A stretch of 64,000 nt of DNA from Prevotella sp. P6B1 (GCF_000702825.1 NZ_JNKF01000010.1:186001-250000); one strand, 5' to 3'. Counted from the first letter of the stretch, positions 33,748 to 44,900 are shown. A program made the numbers and translations. The notes: generated from the sequence alone by a model not told the origin.

Positions 33748-36701
33748 ACAAGGAACGGTTTTACAGAATCTGGAACTATTACACCCAACGCCAATGGAAG
33801 TTTGCTGCCCTTGGGCTGGGACTCCTCGTTGCTGTATTGCTCGTTCTGCACTTCAGCCGCCAATACATACGTCATCACGCGATGGACGAGGCAGTAAGTG
33901 CACTTGAGCACGTGATGAACTATACCGACAATCGCATTCATGAGACTGAAGCTGCTACCGACAGTATTCTCGTAGAGGTAGAGCAGCATCTGGACAACCC
34001 CGACATGATGTTCGAGCTGAGCAGGCGCTTACTATCAAACCATCCCGATCTGAAGGGCTGCAGCATTGCCTTCGAGCCCTACTTCTTCAAGAACCAAGGC
34101 CGCTACTTCTCGGCTTATTCATACAACAACGGCAACAGTATAGAAACCGAGCAAGAGGGCGACGACGGCTACCAGTACTTCTATATGGACTGGTATCTGA
34201 TACCCTTCCTGCTGGATCACAAATACTGGATTGAACCTTTCCAGGAATCAGGAACCGATGGTATTCAGGTGAACGACGTGATGACATCCTACTGCCAGCC
34301 TATCTACAATGCCAACGGTAAGCCAGTGGGAATATTGTCGGCCGATGTACCGCTGAAGTGGTTATCCGACCTGATACTATCAGAGCACCCCATGCCGCAC
34401 TCCTACTGCATGCTGCTGGGACGAGGCGGGTCATACATCGTACACCCCGACAGTACGCGAATACTCTACGAAACCATTTTCACTTCAACACTCGAAAAGG
34501 CTGATACAGCCCGTATCTCATTAGGCAGAGCCATGGTTGATGGCGAGACAGGCTACAAATCGTTAGAGATTGATGGGCAGCAATGTCATGTGTTCTACAT
34601 GCCCTTCCGTCAGACGGGCTGGAGTATCGCTATGGTATGCCCCGACAAGGTGATACTCTACAACTACTTGCGCTTACTCTGCATACTATTACCAATCATC
34701 ATACTATCACTTATGCTCATATTCCTGCCATTCTGGCGATGGTTGCATCGTCACACCAAGTTACCAACAGCAAGCATGATCCTCATCACGCTCGCCTTAG
34801 CCTCGTGTCAATCAGAACATTCAAACACGGAAGTCAGCAAAGACCAACAGTCGACCCAGTCTACCAGCGAGAGCGAATATGAACTCGCCGAGAAGTATTA
34901 CGATGCCAATCAGTTCCGTTCTGCCATCATCTACTACAAGAAAGCTGTTGCGAACGAGGATCTGCTGCATACCAGTCCGCAAAAATACTACGACTCATTT
35001 GTAGGACTGCACACCTGCTACAGCAACATCAACAACCTGCAGGAAGCATTAGCAGCCGCAACCAAAGGCTACCAACTGGCAAGCAAAGACACCACAATTA
35101 TTGGGCGCGACATGGCAAACAACCTGCTCATGCAGATAGGAATCAGCCAGCTGAAACTATCGCACGCCAATGAGGCTGCAAAGACTTTCGAACAAGTACG
35201 CCGCCAGACAGAGGAACTGGCTCTTGCCCATCCCGAGAACGGCATGCTGCAAGAGAGTTGCCTGCTCATGGCCTCCAACATCATCAACGGCTACTTGAAC
35301 CGCCACGAATACAAAGCCGTAGAGCCCTGGCTCAGCATGATGGAGCAAGCCCTGGAACGCTATGCCGCCACCGATGTTGAAACCGAGAAATACGAGCACT
35401 ATCTGGCCTCACTATTATGCGACAAGGCGGTGATCTACGCCAAGACAGGAAGAAAAGAAGAGGCCGATGTGGCTTATCGCAGCTATATCGCCCTGCCCTA
35501 CGCACAGACATACTACGGCATATACAACCAGGCCTATTATCTTGAAATCACCGAACAGTGGCAGAGCCTGCTGGATATTCAGCTACGTATCGATTCAGCC
35601 GAACTGGCTGCAGGCATCCCGCCCACTCTCGACTTCCTGATAGAGAGCCCCGCCACCACCTTCAAGGCACTCCTCAAGACAAACCGCAAAGAAGAAGCAC
35701 TGCAACGGGCCCAGCAAATCATCAGCATGCTCGACTCTGTGAAGAACTATCAGCACCAGAGCGACGCCGAAGAGCTGGCTGTTATCTACGAGACCCAACA
35801 GAAGGAAGCCCAGATAGCCCAGCAGAAAGAGGACTTGAACCACCAGCGCATGATTGGCGCCGCCATCGTATTCGTGCTGCTGATAGTCTTCCTGGGAGTG
35901 CTCCACGCCATGTATCGCAAACTGCGTAAAGCCCACGCTCAGTTGGAAATAAGCTATCAGAATCTGGTAATTGCCAACGAGAGGGCTGAGGAGTCATCAA
36001 AGATGAAATCGAATTTTATCCGTCAGATGAGTCACGAGATACGCACTCCACTCAATATCCTAAGCGGATTCACCCAGATCATCACCATGTCGGATATGAC
36101 ACTCGATAATAACACACGACAGGACATCAACACCAAGATCATGGAGAATACAGACCGTATTACCGGCTTGGTAAACAAGATGATAGAACTGAGCGATGCC
36201 AACAGCACAGCCGTCATAGAGCGCACCAATCAGGTACTGGCCATAGAAGTAGCTGCAAAAGCTGCTGATGCCAGCGGCGTGAGCGAAGCCGCCCATGTAG
36301 CGTTCGACATGAAAATCACCCCCGAGGTCGAGACATTGATGATTTCCACCAACGAAAATGCAGCCGTTCGCGCACTCACCATGATTTTAGACAACGCACG
36401 CAAGTTTACACGTCCTGCCGAGGCCAAAGGCGATGCATCTATTGAGAAGCAGAACGTCGTGCTCACCGTAGAGCGGAATGCCGACTTTGTCAGCTTCATC
36501 GTTGAAGACACTGGTATCGGCATCCCCGTCAACGAGGCGGAACACATATTCGATGAATTCGTACAGTTGGATGAATATTACGATGGCACCGGTATCGGAC
36601 TCACCATAGCCCGTTCGCTGACACGCCGATTGGGAGGCGATATCGTACTCGATAGCTCCTATACCACAGGCGCCCGCTTTGTAATGACACTACCGGTCTA
36701 A
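33744..36701 (+). CDS. Cache-TPR membrane histidine kinase, apparent gene fusion
   Basis: 985 residues. Membrane helix 1 is at about 19-37. A periplasmic Cache-type sensor (about 40-300) follows, with helix 2 at 309-331. Next comes a basic loop (WRWLHRHTK) and a lipobox-like hydrophobic stretch MILITLALASC with Cys355. Then TPR-like helices (about 365-690), another membrane helix at 703-721, the HisKA domain with the phosphoacceptor His764 in MSHEIRTPLN, and an HATPase domain (LDNARKF, EDTGIGIP, GTGIGLTIARSL). There is no receiver domain. The internal lipobox suggests that a Cache sensor gene fused to a lipoprotein-type TPR kinase gene. Its 3' end overlaps the converging regulator by 12 bases. 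No response regulator is adjacent. Confidence 0.85.
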   Translation: MNKERFYRIWNYYTQRQWKFAALGLGLLVAVLLVLHFSRQYIRHHAMDEAVSALEHVMNYTDNRIHETEAATDSILVEVEQHLDNPDMMFELSRRLLSNHPDLKGCSIAFEPYFFKNQGRYFSAYSYNNGNSIETEQEGDDGYQYFYMDWYLIPFLLDHKYWIEPFQESGTDGIQVNDVMTSYCQPIYNANGKPVGILSADVPLKWLSDLILSEHPMPHSYCMLLGRGGSYIVHPDSTRILYETIFTSTLEKADTARISLGRAMVDGETGYKSLEIDGQQCHVFYMPFRQTGWSIAMVCPDKVILYNYLRLLCILLPIIILSLMLIFLPFWRWLHRHTKLPTASMILITLALASCQSEHSNTEVSKDQQSTQSTSESEYELAEKYYDANQFRSAIIYYKKAVANEDLLHTSPQKYYDSFVGLHTCYSNINNLQEALAAATKGYQLASKDTTIIGRDMANNLLMQIGISQLKLSHANEAAKTFEQVRRQTEELALAHPENGMLQESCLLMASNIINGYLNRHEYKAVEPWLSMMEQALERYAATDVETEKYEHYLASLLCDKAVIYAKTGRKEEADVAYRSYIALPYAQTYYGIYNQAYYLEITEQWQSLLDIQLRIDSAELAAGIPPTLDFLIESPATTFKALLKTNRKEEALQRAQQIISMLDSVKNYQHQSDAEELAVIYETQQKEAQIAQQKEDLNHQRMIGAAIVFVLLIVFLGVLHAMYRKLRKAHAQLEISYQNLVIANERAEESSKMKSNFIRQMSHEIRTPLNILSGFTQIITMSDMTLDNNTRQDINTKIMENTDRITGLVNKMIELSDANSTAVIERTNQVLAIEVAAKAADASGVSEAAHVAFDMKITPEVETLMISTNENAAVRALTMILDNARKFTRPAEAKGDASIEKQNVVLTVERNADFVSFIVEDTGIGIPVNEAEHIFDEFVQLDEYYDGTGIGLTIARSLTRRLGGDIVLDSSYTTGARFVMTLPV

Positions 36702-39569
36702 GTTGTCAAGATACTCACTTGGCAGCACGCCAAACTCCTTCTTAAAGCATTTGGCGAAATACTTGGGGGTATTGAATCCCACTGACATCGAGAGCTCCGT
36801 CATCTTGATGTTAGGCTTTTGACGGAGAATGGTACAAGCCTCTTTCAATCGGATGTTATTGATAAAGGCCGTTACATTCTCACCTGTCAGCGCACGGAGC
36901 TTATTATAGAGCGTTGACGATGACACGCACATATCGGAGGCAAACTGCTCGCGATCGTAATCCGCATCGTCAATATGCTGCTTGACGCAGTCAATGGCTT
37001 TCTGAAGGAAAAGCTCATCAGGCGAAGAGTGCTGCTGCTCTTCTACTTCCAGCACCTTGCGGGCACCTTCGAATTGTTTCATCACCATCATCTCGCGGTA
37101 ATGCAGCAACTCGTTCACACGCTGCTGTAATCTCGCCTTACGGTTTACACGCGCCTTATACCACTCTTTTGCACCATAGGCAGCTGCTGCCAGCAAGATG
37201 ACATAGACAAGGTAGGCCCACCACGTGCGATACCAGGGCGGCAACACACAAATCTCAATAGAATAAGGCATTTCAACGAGGCGCCCATAGCTATCGGCAG
37301 CACGTAGTTGCAGATGATACGTGCCTGGAGGCAGGTTCTGATAGGTAGCCACACGACTTTGGGCGTCTGTATGATGCCAATCGCGGTCGTACCCCTCCAG
37401 ATAGTAGGCATAGCGGCATTGTTCCTGATTCTGGTAAGCCAACAGCGCAAACTCTATCGAGAACTTACGCGCATCCGATGGAATCGAGATTTTTCGCGAA
37501 TAAAAGGGTTGTTCGTCAGATACCCTGTTCTGCCACAGGGAATCATACCAGCGATAGGGCTGATCATCAACAAGCAGCTCTGTAACCACCAACGATGGCG
37601 CAGCACCCTGTTGCCACCTTTCCACCTCAGCCGCATCGAACGAGAAGAAACCCTTGGCGCTACCATAAAACAGCTCCTTACCATATCTGAAAGCACCATT
37701 CGACGAGAAGCTGATGGCCTCAATACCATCTTCCATATTATAATAGGTGGTAGCTCCCTCCTTGTCTGAAGGCGTAAATCTTACCAATCCCTTATCTGTA
37801 GAAAGCCAGATTCTGCCATTCAGATCGCCTTGGATAGAATAAAGGCCACCCATACCGATATAATAACGGTGATTAACTGGTTCAAATTGATCGGTTTCAT
37901 CGTTTAAAAGGAAGAATCCACCGCTATTTGATATCGCCCACACCCGATGGTTGGCATCCTCGTAAACGGCAGTAGCCTCGTCAACAGGATAATTCCCTGC
38001 TACAGGCGCATACTGGTGATATACAAACGTTCGTGCATCACTCAGCTTGCCGCTGATACGGATAATACCCTGTCCTTCGGTAGCCACCCATAGTCGATGC
38101 TGATGGTCCTCATGCACCGATAGCACATGGCAATCGCTGAAATCGCGCCCACCTTCGTTCAACTTGAGCATGCGACCTTTGGATTCGGAGAAAGCAATAC
38201 CGATACCATTATTCAAACCAACCAGAACAGCACCGTTCGGCAAGGCATGAAAAGCATTCACCTCGCTATCGCTGAAAAAAGGCACATTACCACGAACCAG
38301 CAAACGAGCAGGTTCACCCTCCTTCCATATCAGAACACCACGCGAACTGGCCATCCACACAGCCCCGTCAGGGCGCTCAATCATATCAGAGAAGGTTTGA
38401 ACATAAACACCATGCTGCCCATTCTGAAGCTCCATACCTGGAATCCGGTTATTATAGACCACCTGATTTGTTTCGCGGTTATATAACGCCAATCCGTAAG
38501 GCTGCAGTCCCAACCAGAAACGTTTTCCATCAGTTGTAAACACCCGCTGGATACGGTTTACAGGCAATTCGAGCCCTGCCGGGTCGAGATTATAGAAACG
38601 GAAAGGCGATGGCTTGGTGCTTAGATGCACAATACCATTATTACGGGTAAGCGCCCAAAGATTGCCCATCCCATCAGTAACCATATCATAACAGAAGGTC
38701 AATATCGGATAGTTCTCCACATCAGCATCATTATCAAGGTCAACACGTGTCAAGCCCTCAATACAGCAGCCCCATACAGCATGACTCACCGAGTCTTCAA
38801 CTAAGCGATGGAAAGTACGGAAATCAGTGCGCCCTTCATTCATCTTATGCATGCCTGGTGCCGCTTCGTTCTCCGGATGGTCCAGCCGCACAATACCATG
38901 CTCCCAGGTACCAATCCAAAGACGTCCTCGACTATCCATCAACATCGTCTGAACAGTATTACGCTCACTTAAGCGCGGATAGCTCACCATTTTGCCACTC
39001 TTCTTGTTCAAGCGCAGCAAGCCACCCTCCCACGTACCTATATATATATTACCATGGGTATCCTCGGCAAACGAGATAACGCCTGCCGGCAGACGGATAT
39101 CGGTGAAATCATCCTTTTTCTCATCATAGCGCGACACACCTGCATTCGTTCCTGCCCATACTATACCTGCTGCATCGGTATAAAGCGCATTAATCAGTTT
39201 GGCATTGTCACCACGCAGATGATAGGTCTTAAACAAACCAAGTTTCCGGTTATAATGAGCCAATCCGTCACGAGTGCCAATCCAAAGTCCGTCATGCTGG
39301 TCCTCAGTAATCGAACGTACATAGTTATTTGGCAAGATGCCTGGCGTATAAGCATGGTTACGATAGGTCTTGAAACTGTACCCATCGTAGCTACGGAATC
39401 CCTGATCAGTTCCCACCCACATCATACCATAGTGGTCGAACATCAGTTTACGTGCTTCCTCAATACCCTGAATGGGTGTCTGCGACATAATTCTGAGCGA
39501 CACACGGCATGCCTGGGACACTTGACAAAGAGTCAGAAGAGCTATAGTTAGTAAAAGTAATCGTCTCAT
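36690..39569 (-). CDS. SusR-like membrane-bound AraC regulator with sensor propellers and no kinase
   Basis: 959 residues from ATG 39569, chosen because a signal peptide begins there (MRRLLLLTIALLTLCQ) and a TATCTTTG box lies just upstream; an in-frame Met 84 bases earlier is unlikely. Many propeller units of the two-component-regulator type follow (MMWVGTDQGF, GLWIGTRDGL, LWIGTWEHGI). Next are a Y_Y_Y domain (GYDRDWHH near 730), one membrane helix at about 783-803, a coiled-coil-like stretch, and an AraC HTH domain at about 860-955. There is no HisKA, HATPase or receiver domain, so it acts as a one-component regulator like SusR. It is divergent from the GH43 gene and likely controls that locus. 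Confidence 0.88.
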   Translation of the reverse strand: MRRLLLLTIALLTLCQVSQACRVSLRIMSQTPIQGIEEARKLMFDHYGMMWVGTDQGFRSYDGYSFKTYRNHAYTPGILPNNYVRSITEDQHDGLWIGTRDGLAHYNRKLGLFKTYHLRGDNAKLINALYTDAAGIVWAGTNAGVSRYDEKKDDFTDIRLPAGVISFAEDTHGNIYIGTWEGGLLRLNKKSGKMVSYPRLSERNTVQTMLMDSRGRLWIGTWEHGIVRLDHPENEAAPGMHKMNEGRTDFRTFHRLVEDSVSHAVWGCCIEGLTRVDLDNDADVENYPILTFCYDMVTDGMGNLWALTRNNGIVHLSTKPSPFRFYNLDPAGLELPVNRIQRVFTTDGKRFWLGLQPYGLALYNRETNQVVYNNRIPGMELQNGQHGVYVQTFSDMIERPDGAVWMASSRGVLIWKEGEPARLLVRGNVPFFSDSEVNAFHALPNGAVLVGLNNGIGIAFSESKGRMLKLNEGGRDFSDCHVLSVHEDHQHRLWVATEGQGIIRISGKLSDARTFVYHQYAPVAGNYPVDEATAVYEDANHRVWAISNSGGFFLLNDETDQFEPVNHRYYIGMGGLYSIQGDLNGRIWLSTDKGLVRFTPSDKEGATTYYNMEDGIEAISFSSNGAFRYGKELFYGSAKGFFSFDAAEVERWQQGAAPSLVVTELLVDDQPYRWYDSLWQNRVSDEQPFYSRKISIPSDARKFSIEFALLAYQNQEQCRYAYYLEGYDRDWHHTDAQSRVATYQNLPPGTYHLQLRAADSYGRLVEMPYSIEICVLPPWYRTWWAYLVYVILLAAAAYGAKEWYKARVNRKARLQQRVNELLHYREMMVMKQFEGARKVLEVEEQQHSSPDELFLQKAIDCVKQHIDDADYDREQFASDMCVSSSTLYNKLRALTGENVTAFINNIRLKEACTILRQKPNIKMTELSMSVGFNTPKYFAKCFKKEFGVLPSEYLDNLDR

Positions 39570-39642
39570 CAGTTGGATATCTTTCTGACTGCAAAGATAC
39601 AAAAGTTTCACAAAACCCCCAAAAAAAAGGCAAAAATAACAA

Positions 39643-39701
39643 TTTGTTCCCAATAATTAATGATGTTGAGACATTGATATAAGTCAATAATTGTACCTTT
39701 G
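39643..39701 (+). promoter_or_regulatory. Regulated promoter of the GH43 gene, three-part element
   Basis: TTTGTTCCC at 39643-39651, a palindrome-like TTGATATAAGTCAA at 39674-39687, and the -7 box TACCTTTG at 39694-39701. The same three parts recur with identical spacing before susC (41855-41913). Confidence 0.65.
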
Positions 39702-39727
39702 CAGCCGAAATCAAGTTACTAACAACA

Positions 39728-41851
39728 ATGAAGAAACCCCTACTATTAATTGCCTTACTCATTGGAGTATGCATGACAACGGCAGAAGCCAAGAAACAAA
39801 AGACACTCACTGAAAAGGACATGGGTGCCTACCTGTTCACGTATTTCAATGACCCTACCCACTCACTGTTCATGGCCATCAGCTATGATGGCTATACGTT
39901 TACAGCCGTGAACAACGGTGAGCCTATCATTGCTGGCGACTCCATTGCCGACCAGCGAGGCATTCGCGACCCGCACATCTATCGTGCACCCAACGGCAAG
40001 TTCTATATAGCCATGACTGATCTGCATGTTTTCGGACGTGAAATGGGATTGCGCGCCACACAATGGGAGCGTCCGGAAGAGTTTGGCTGGGGCAACAACC
40101 GAGGACTGGTACTGATGGCCAGCGACGACTTGATACACTGGACTCACCATGAGGCACGTATTGATAAGCTCTTCCCCGAGAAGTTCGGAAAGATTGGCTG
40201 TGCCTGGGCGCCTCAGACCATCTGGGATTCTGCTGTAGGCAAACCCATGGTTTACTTCACCATACGCCAGCAGGCAGGTGGACGCACAAAGCTCTACTAT
40301 AGCTATGCCGATGAAGCATTCACAACACTGGAAACCGAACCCAAACTACTTTTTGAATATCCCGATAACAAAATACAAGTACTCGATGCCGACATCTGCC
40401 AGATGCCCGATGGACGATATTTCATGTCGTATGTGGCTCAGGAGAATCCTGGCGGTATCAAATACATGATTTCAGATAAAATCAACCATTTCAACGACTA
40501 TCATGCCGAGCAGATTGATGGCGAGAACCGTGGTTGCGAGGCACCTAACGTATGGAAGCGCATAGGTCAGAAAAAATGGGTGGTCATGTATGATATCTAT
40601 AGCGTGAACCCTCATAACTTCGGTTTCGTAGAAACGAGCGACTTCAAGACCTTCAAACCCCTCGGACGCTTCAACGAAGGCGTGATGAAAGCTTCAAACT
40701 TCTCATCCCCCAAACACGGCAGCGTGATTCATATCACCAAAGCCGAAGCCAAACGTATTGAGAAATACTGGAACGAGCAGCAGAAGAAACCAAAGATGAT
40801 CCGTTCGGGTGAAATCTGGCCTGACGCCAGTGGACGACACATCAATGCCCATGGTGGCGGCATCATGAAATACGGCGATACCTACTACTGGTTCGGTGAG
40901 AACAAGTGTGATACCACCTCATCGGCTATGATTGGTGTGCAGTGCTACTCATCGAAGGACTTGATGAACTGGCAGAACCGCGGCGTAGCCCTTTATGTGA
41001 GCGATGACCGCCATAGCGACATCACACGTGGTTGCATATTGGAGCGCCCTAAAGTTATATATAATAAGGTAACAAAGAAATTCTGCATGTGGTTCCATCT
41101 GGAACTGAAAGGCAAGGGGTATAGTGCAGCCCGCTATGGTGTAGCCGTAAGCGATCGTCCCGAAGGCCCCTATAAGTTCCTGTATTCACAGCGAGCCAAC
41201 GCGGGCACCTATCCCATTGATTTTGGTAAAAACGAACAAACTACACTCGATACACTCAACGCCGACAACTTCAAGAAATGGTGGACACCAACTTGGCGTG
41301 AGGCCATCAAACAAGGACTCTTCCTGAAACGTGACTTCGGCACTGGACAGATGGCCCGCGATATGACTCTCTATGTCGACGACGATGGCAAGGCTTACCA
41401 TATCTTCTCATCTGAAGACAACCTGACCTTGCACATAGCAGAACTGACAGGCGACTACCTGCACCACTCAGGACGTTACACCCGTGTGGCACCTGGTGGA
41501 CAAAACGAGGCACCTGCCATCTTCAAGAAAGACGGCACCTACTGGATGATTACATCTGGTTGCACCGGATGGGCTCCCAACGAGGCTCGCATGTTCTCGG
41601 CACCCAGCATCTGGGGACCTTGGACTCAGCACCCCAATCCTTGCGTTGGACCAAAATCGGAAATAACCTTCGAGGGACAGTCAACTTTCATCCTTCCCTA
41701 CGGCGACCGTTTCATCTTCATGGCCGACATCTGGCGTCCCAAACATCCAAGTGATGCCCGCTATATCTGGCTGCCTATCGAATTTGAGAACGGAACACCC
41801 GTAATCAGATGGCGCGATGCATGGAATCTCAGTGAATTGGGGAATAAATAA
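39728..41851 (+). CDS. Secreted protein with two GH43-type domains
   Basis: 707 residues with a signal peptide (1-22). Domain 1 (about 30-345) is a five-bladed GH43-type propeller: GIRDPHIYR with the base Asp, LDADICQMPDG, and GCEAPNVWK with a Glu suited as acid. Domain 2 (about 358-700) begins SGEIWPDASGRHINAHGGGI and continues with DTYYWFGENK, RDMTLYVDDDG and GQNEAPAIFKKDG. That pattern resembles the exo-beta-1,3-galactanase branch of GH43 (subfamily 24), recalled from memory. Two different GH43 domains on one chain suggest attack on branched arabinogalactan- or galactan-like material. It is first in the locus and has the shared regulatory element. Confidence 0.82.
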   Translation: MKKPLLLIALLIGVCMTTAEAKKQKTLTEKDMGAYLFTYFNDPTHSLFMAISYDGYTFTAVNNGEPIIAGDSIADQRGIRDPHIYRAPNGKFYIAMTDLHVFGREMGLRATQWERPEEFGWGNNRGLVLMASDDLIHWTHHEARIDKLFPEKFGKIGCAWAPQTIWDSAVGKPMVYFTIRQQAGGRTKLYYSYADEAFTTLETEPKLLFEYPDNKIQVLDADICQMPDGRYFMSYVAQENPGGIKYMISDKINHFNDYHAEQIDGENRGCEAPNVWKRIGQKKWVVMYDIYSVNPHNFGFVETSDFKTFKPLGRFNEGVMKASNFSSPKHGSVIHITKAEAKRIEKYWNEQQKKPKMIRSGEIWPDASGRHINAHGGGIMKYGDTYYWFGENKCDTTSSAMIGVQCYSSKDLMNWQNRGVALYVSDDRHSDITRGCILERPKVIYNKVTKKFCMWFHLELKGKGYSAARYGVAVSDRPEGPYKFLYSQRANAGTYPIDFGKNEQTTLDTLNADNFKKWWTPTWREAIKQGLFLKRDFGTGQMARDMTLYVDDDGKAYHIFSSEDNLTLHIAELTGDYLHHSGRYTRVAPGGQNEAPAIFKKDGTYWMITSGCTGWAPNEARMFSAPSIWGPWTQHPNPCVGPKSEITFEGQSTFILPYGDRFIFMADIWRPKHPSDARYIWLPIEFENGTPVIRWRDAWNLSELGNK

Positions 41852-41854
41852 CGA

Positions 41855-41913
41855 TTTGTTCCCCAAAAATCACTGATTTTTCCCCTTGATTTACATCAAC
41901 CGCCGTATCTTTG
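41855..41913 (+). promoter_or_regulatory. Regulated promoter of susC 1, three-part element
   Basis: TTTGTTCCC at 41855-41863, TTGATTTACATCAA at 41886-41899, and -7 box TATCTTTG at 41906-41913, spaced exactly as at 39643-39701. Confidence 0.65.
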
Positions 41914-41977
41914 CAGCCAAAAAATCTTTCAAGGAACTTCTATCAATTTTATTAATTAATAACTAAAGAAAACTTAA

Positions 41978-44900
41978 ATGAAGTATGCTAATTTAACAAA
42001 TCCATCCCGCAAACTATGTTTTGCGATGGCGTTGGCAGCTGGAATGATTTCATTCCCAATACCAGCTATGGCAGAACCTGCAGTTCAAGCTACGCAGCAA
42101 AGCGGAGTTGTGAAAGGTCAGGTGACAGACAAGAGTGGTGAGCCAGTTATTGGTGCGACCATTAAAGTAAAAAACATCGAAAATGTTGGTACAGTTACCG
42201 ATTTCGATGGTAAATTCGAACTTAAATCCGCTCCTGGCAGTGGTACACTGGTGGTATCTTACATCGGTTTCAAAACCAAAGAAGTTACCTACAGAGGAGG
42301 CCAGCCACTTAACATTACCATCGAAGAAGATGCTGAGACCCTTCAAGAGGTAGTAGTAGTTGGTTATGGTACCATGCGCAAGAAAGACCTGACTGGCTCT
42401 GTAGTACAGATTGACCCCAGCAAACTTGCTGACCAGAACCCTAGTAGTGTACAGGATCTGCTGCGCGGAACACCTGGTCTGCAGATTGGCTTCGATTCAT
42501 CAGCAAAAGGTTCTGGCGCCAGCATCCAGCTGCGTGGACAGAACTCTCTTTACACATCAGGTTCGCACAACTCTCCATTGATTATTCTCGACGGCATGCA
42601 GTTCGCAGGTGAGCTCTCAGAAATCAACCCTGACGACATTGAGCAGATCGACGTTCTGAAAGATGCTTCTTCAGCAGCTATCTACGGTGCTAAGGCCGCC
42701 AGCGGTGTTATCATCATCTCAACCAAGAAAGGTAAGCAGGGCAAGCCTATTATTAATGTAAGCATGAACCTGGCAGCAAACTCAAAGGCAGCCTATCGCG
42801 ATGTTTTCAGCGCCAGCGAATATATGACCTACCGAGAGGACTGGTATAAGGGACAGACCTACGGCTATCGTGAAGATGGTACATGGGGCTATTATGGTAA
42901 AGACAGCGGCATACCTGCTGGCTACTATGATAATGTGAACAACATCGGCCAGTATGGTATCTCGCAGGAGCAGTGGGCCAGCACCGGTCCAAAAACACAG
43001 CAGGCAGGCGAAAGTATGCTGAGCCTCTATGCACGTCGTATGGGATTTGACGCTGATGCTGCCCTCGTTATGGAGAACTTCCTGGCTGGTAAGACTTACA
43101 ACTGGGAGGATGCTACCTTCCGTACAGGTTTCAATCAGGATTACAATGCCAGCATCTCGGGTGCAACAGATAATGTTAACTACTACTTAGGTTTTGGTTA
43201 TCTGAAGAATCAGGGTGCCATTCAAGGTGATGACTACCATGCTTATCGCGCTAACATGAAATTGAACGCCAAGATAACAAATTGGCTCGAAGTAGGTGCT
43301 AACGTAAATTTCCAGGATCGTAGCGATGAATCACAGGCTGTGCCTCTGGGCAGCAATTATTGGGATGACAACCAGTTGCGCGAGTCGCCTTACGCTTCAC
43401 GTTACGATGCTGATGGCAACGAAATCCAGTATCCTCGTACAGGCAACCCTACAAATGGTGGTTACAACTACCACTTCCAGCAGCAATACATCGGACTGGA
43501 GAAGGGTTATACCGTACTGAACACAATTTTCAATGCAAAGGTTACCTTGCCATTCGGCATTACCTACCAATTTAATATTGCTCCACGCTATCAGTGGTTC
43601 TACGATCGCTATTGGATGTCAGCCGAGTTACCAAATAGCGACCCCGCTACACGTGGTGTGAACCGCAATTCTTCAAAGACCTTCAACTGGAACCTGAACA
43701 ACACTTTGACATGGGATCGCACTTTTGCCAAGCTGCATCATGTCACAGTGACCCTGGCTCAGGAGGCTGAGGAAAACCGTTATTGGAGTGATAACATCTC
43801 TGCCCGTAACATTACACCAACTGACGTACTCAGCTACCACTATATCTCTGGCGCCAACAAGGAGCAGAGTTCATTCTCAACCAATGATACTCACTACACA
43901 GCTTCAGCATATCTGGGTCGTGTATTCTATGGATTCATGGATCGCTACATGCTGACTGCTACTGTACGTCGTGACGGTTATTCTGCATTCGGACAGAACA
44001 ATCCTTGGGCAAACTTCTGGTCATTAGGTGCCAGTTGGGTACTCTCTGAGGAGAAGTTCGCACAGGATTGGAAGTGGCTCGATATGGCTAAGCTGCGTCT
44101 GAGCTATGGTACTAATGGTAACCGCTCGCTTGCTGATACATATCTGGCTCTCTCTAACTTGGCTAACCGTGGTCTCTATGCTTACTATAAGTACGGTTCA
44201 ACCTCACAGGAGGTGCTCAATGCCCTGAGCGTAGACCGCCTTGGTAACCCCAATCTGGAATGGGAGAAGACTTCGTCATGGAACTTCGGTATTGACTTCG
44301 CTGTCCTTAACAAGCGCCTCTCCGGTAGCATCGATATCTACCACAAGAAGACCCACGACATGATTATGTCACAGCGTCTGCCAAACTTCACTGGTTTCAG
44401 CAGCATCACTACTAACCTTGGCGAGGTTACCAACACTGGTTTTGAAATTACGCTGAACAGCAAAAATATCGAAACAAAGGACTTCAAGTGGGGTACCTCT
44501 CTCGGATTCTCATATAATAAGAATAAGATTAAGCACCTGTACTATGAATACGACGAGGATGGTAAGGAGATGGACGATACCAGTAACGGTTGGTTCATTG
44601 GAAAGCCTATCGGCGAAATCTGGTACTGGAAGACCGACGGCATCTGGCAGGTCAACGAGGCTGAACAGGCTGCACTTGTAAACCAGAAGCCTGGTGATCC
44701 TAAGGTTGTAAATGTTTATACCGAAGACGATAAGATTCTGGCTGACGGCACACGCGTACCTGTTTATAACGACAAAGACCGTGTTTACCAAGGCACTACC
44801 CAGCCACCAATCTACTGGAATATGCGTAATGACTTCCAGTATAAGGATTTCACATTCTCTTTCTCAATGTACAGCTACATGGGTCATAAGAGCCGCGCTG

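Noticed and set aside
35558..35929. 123-codon frame inside the sensor kinase
   Set aside because: Shadow frame of the TPR region with no start signal of its own.
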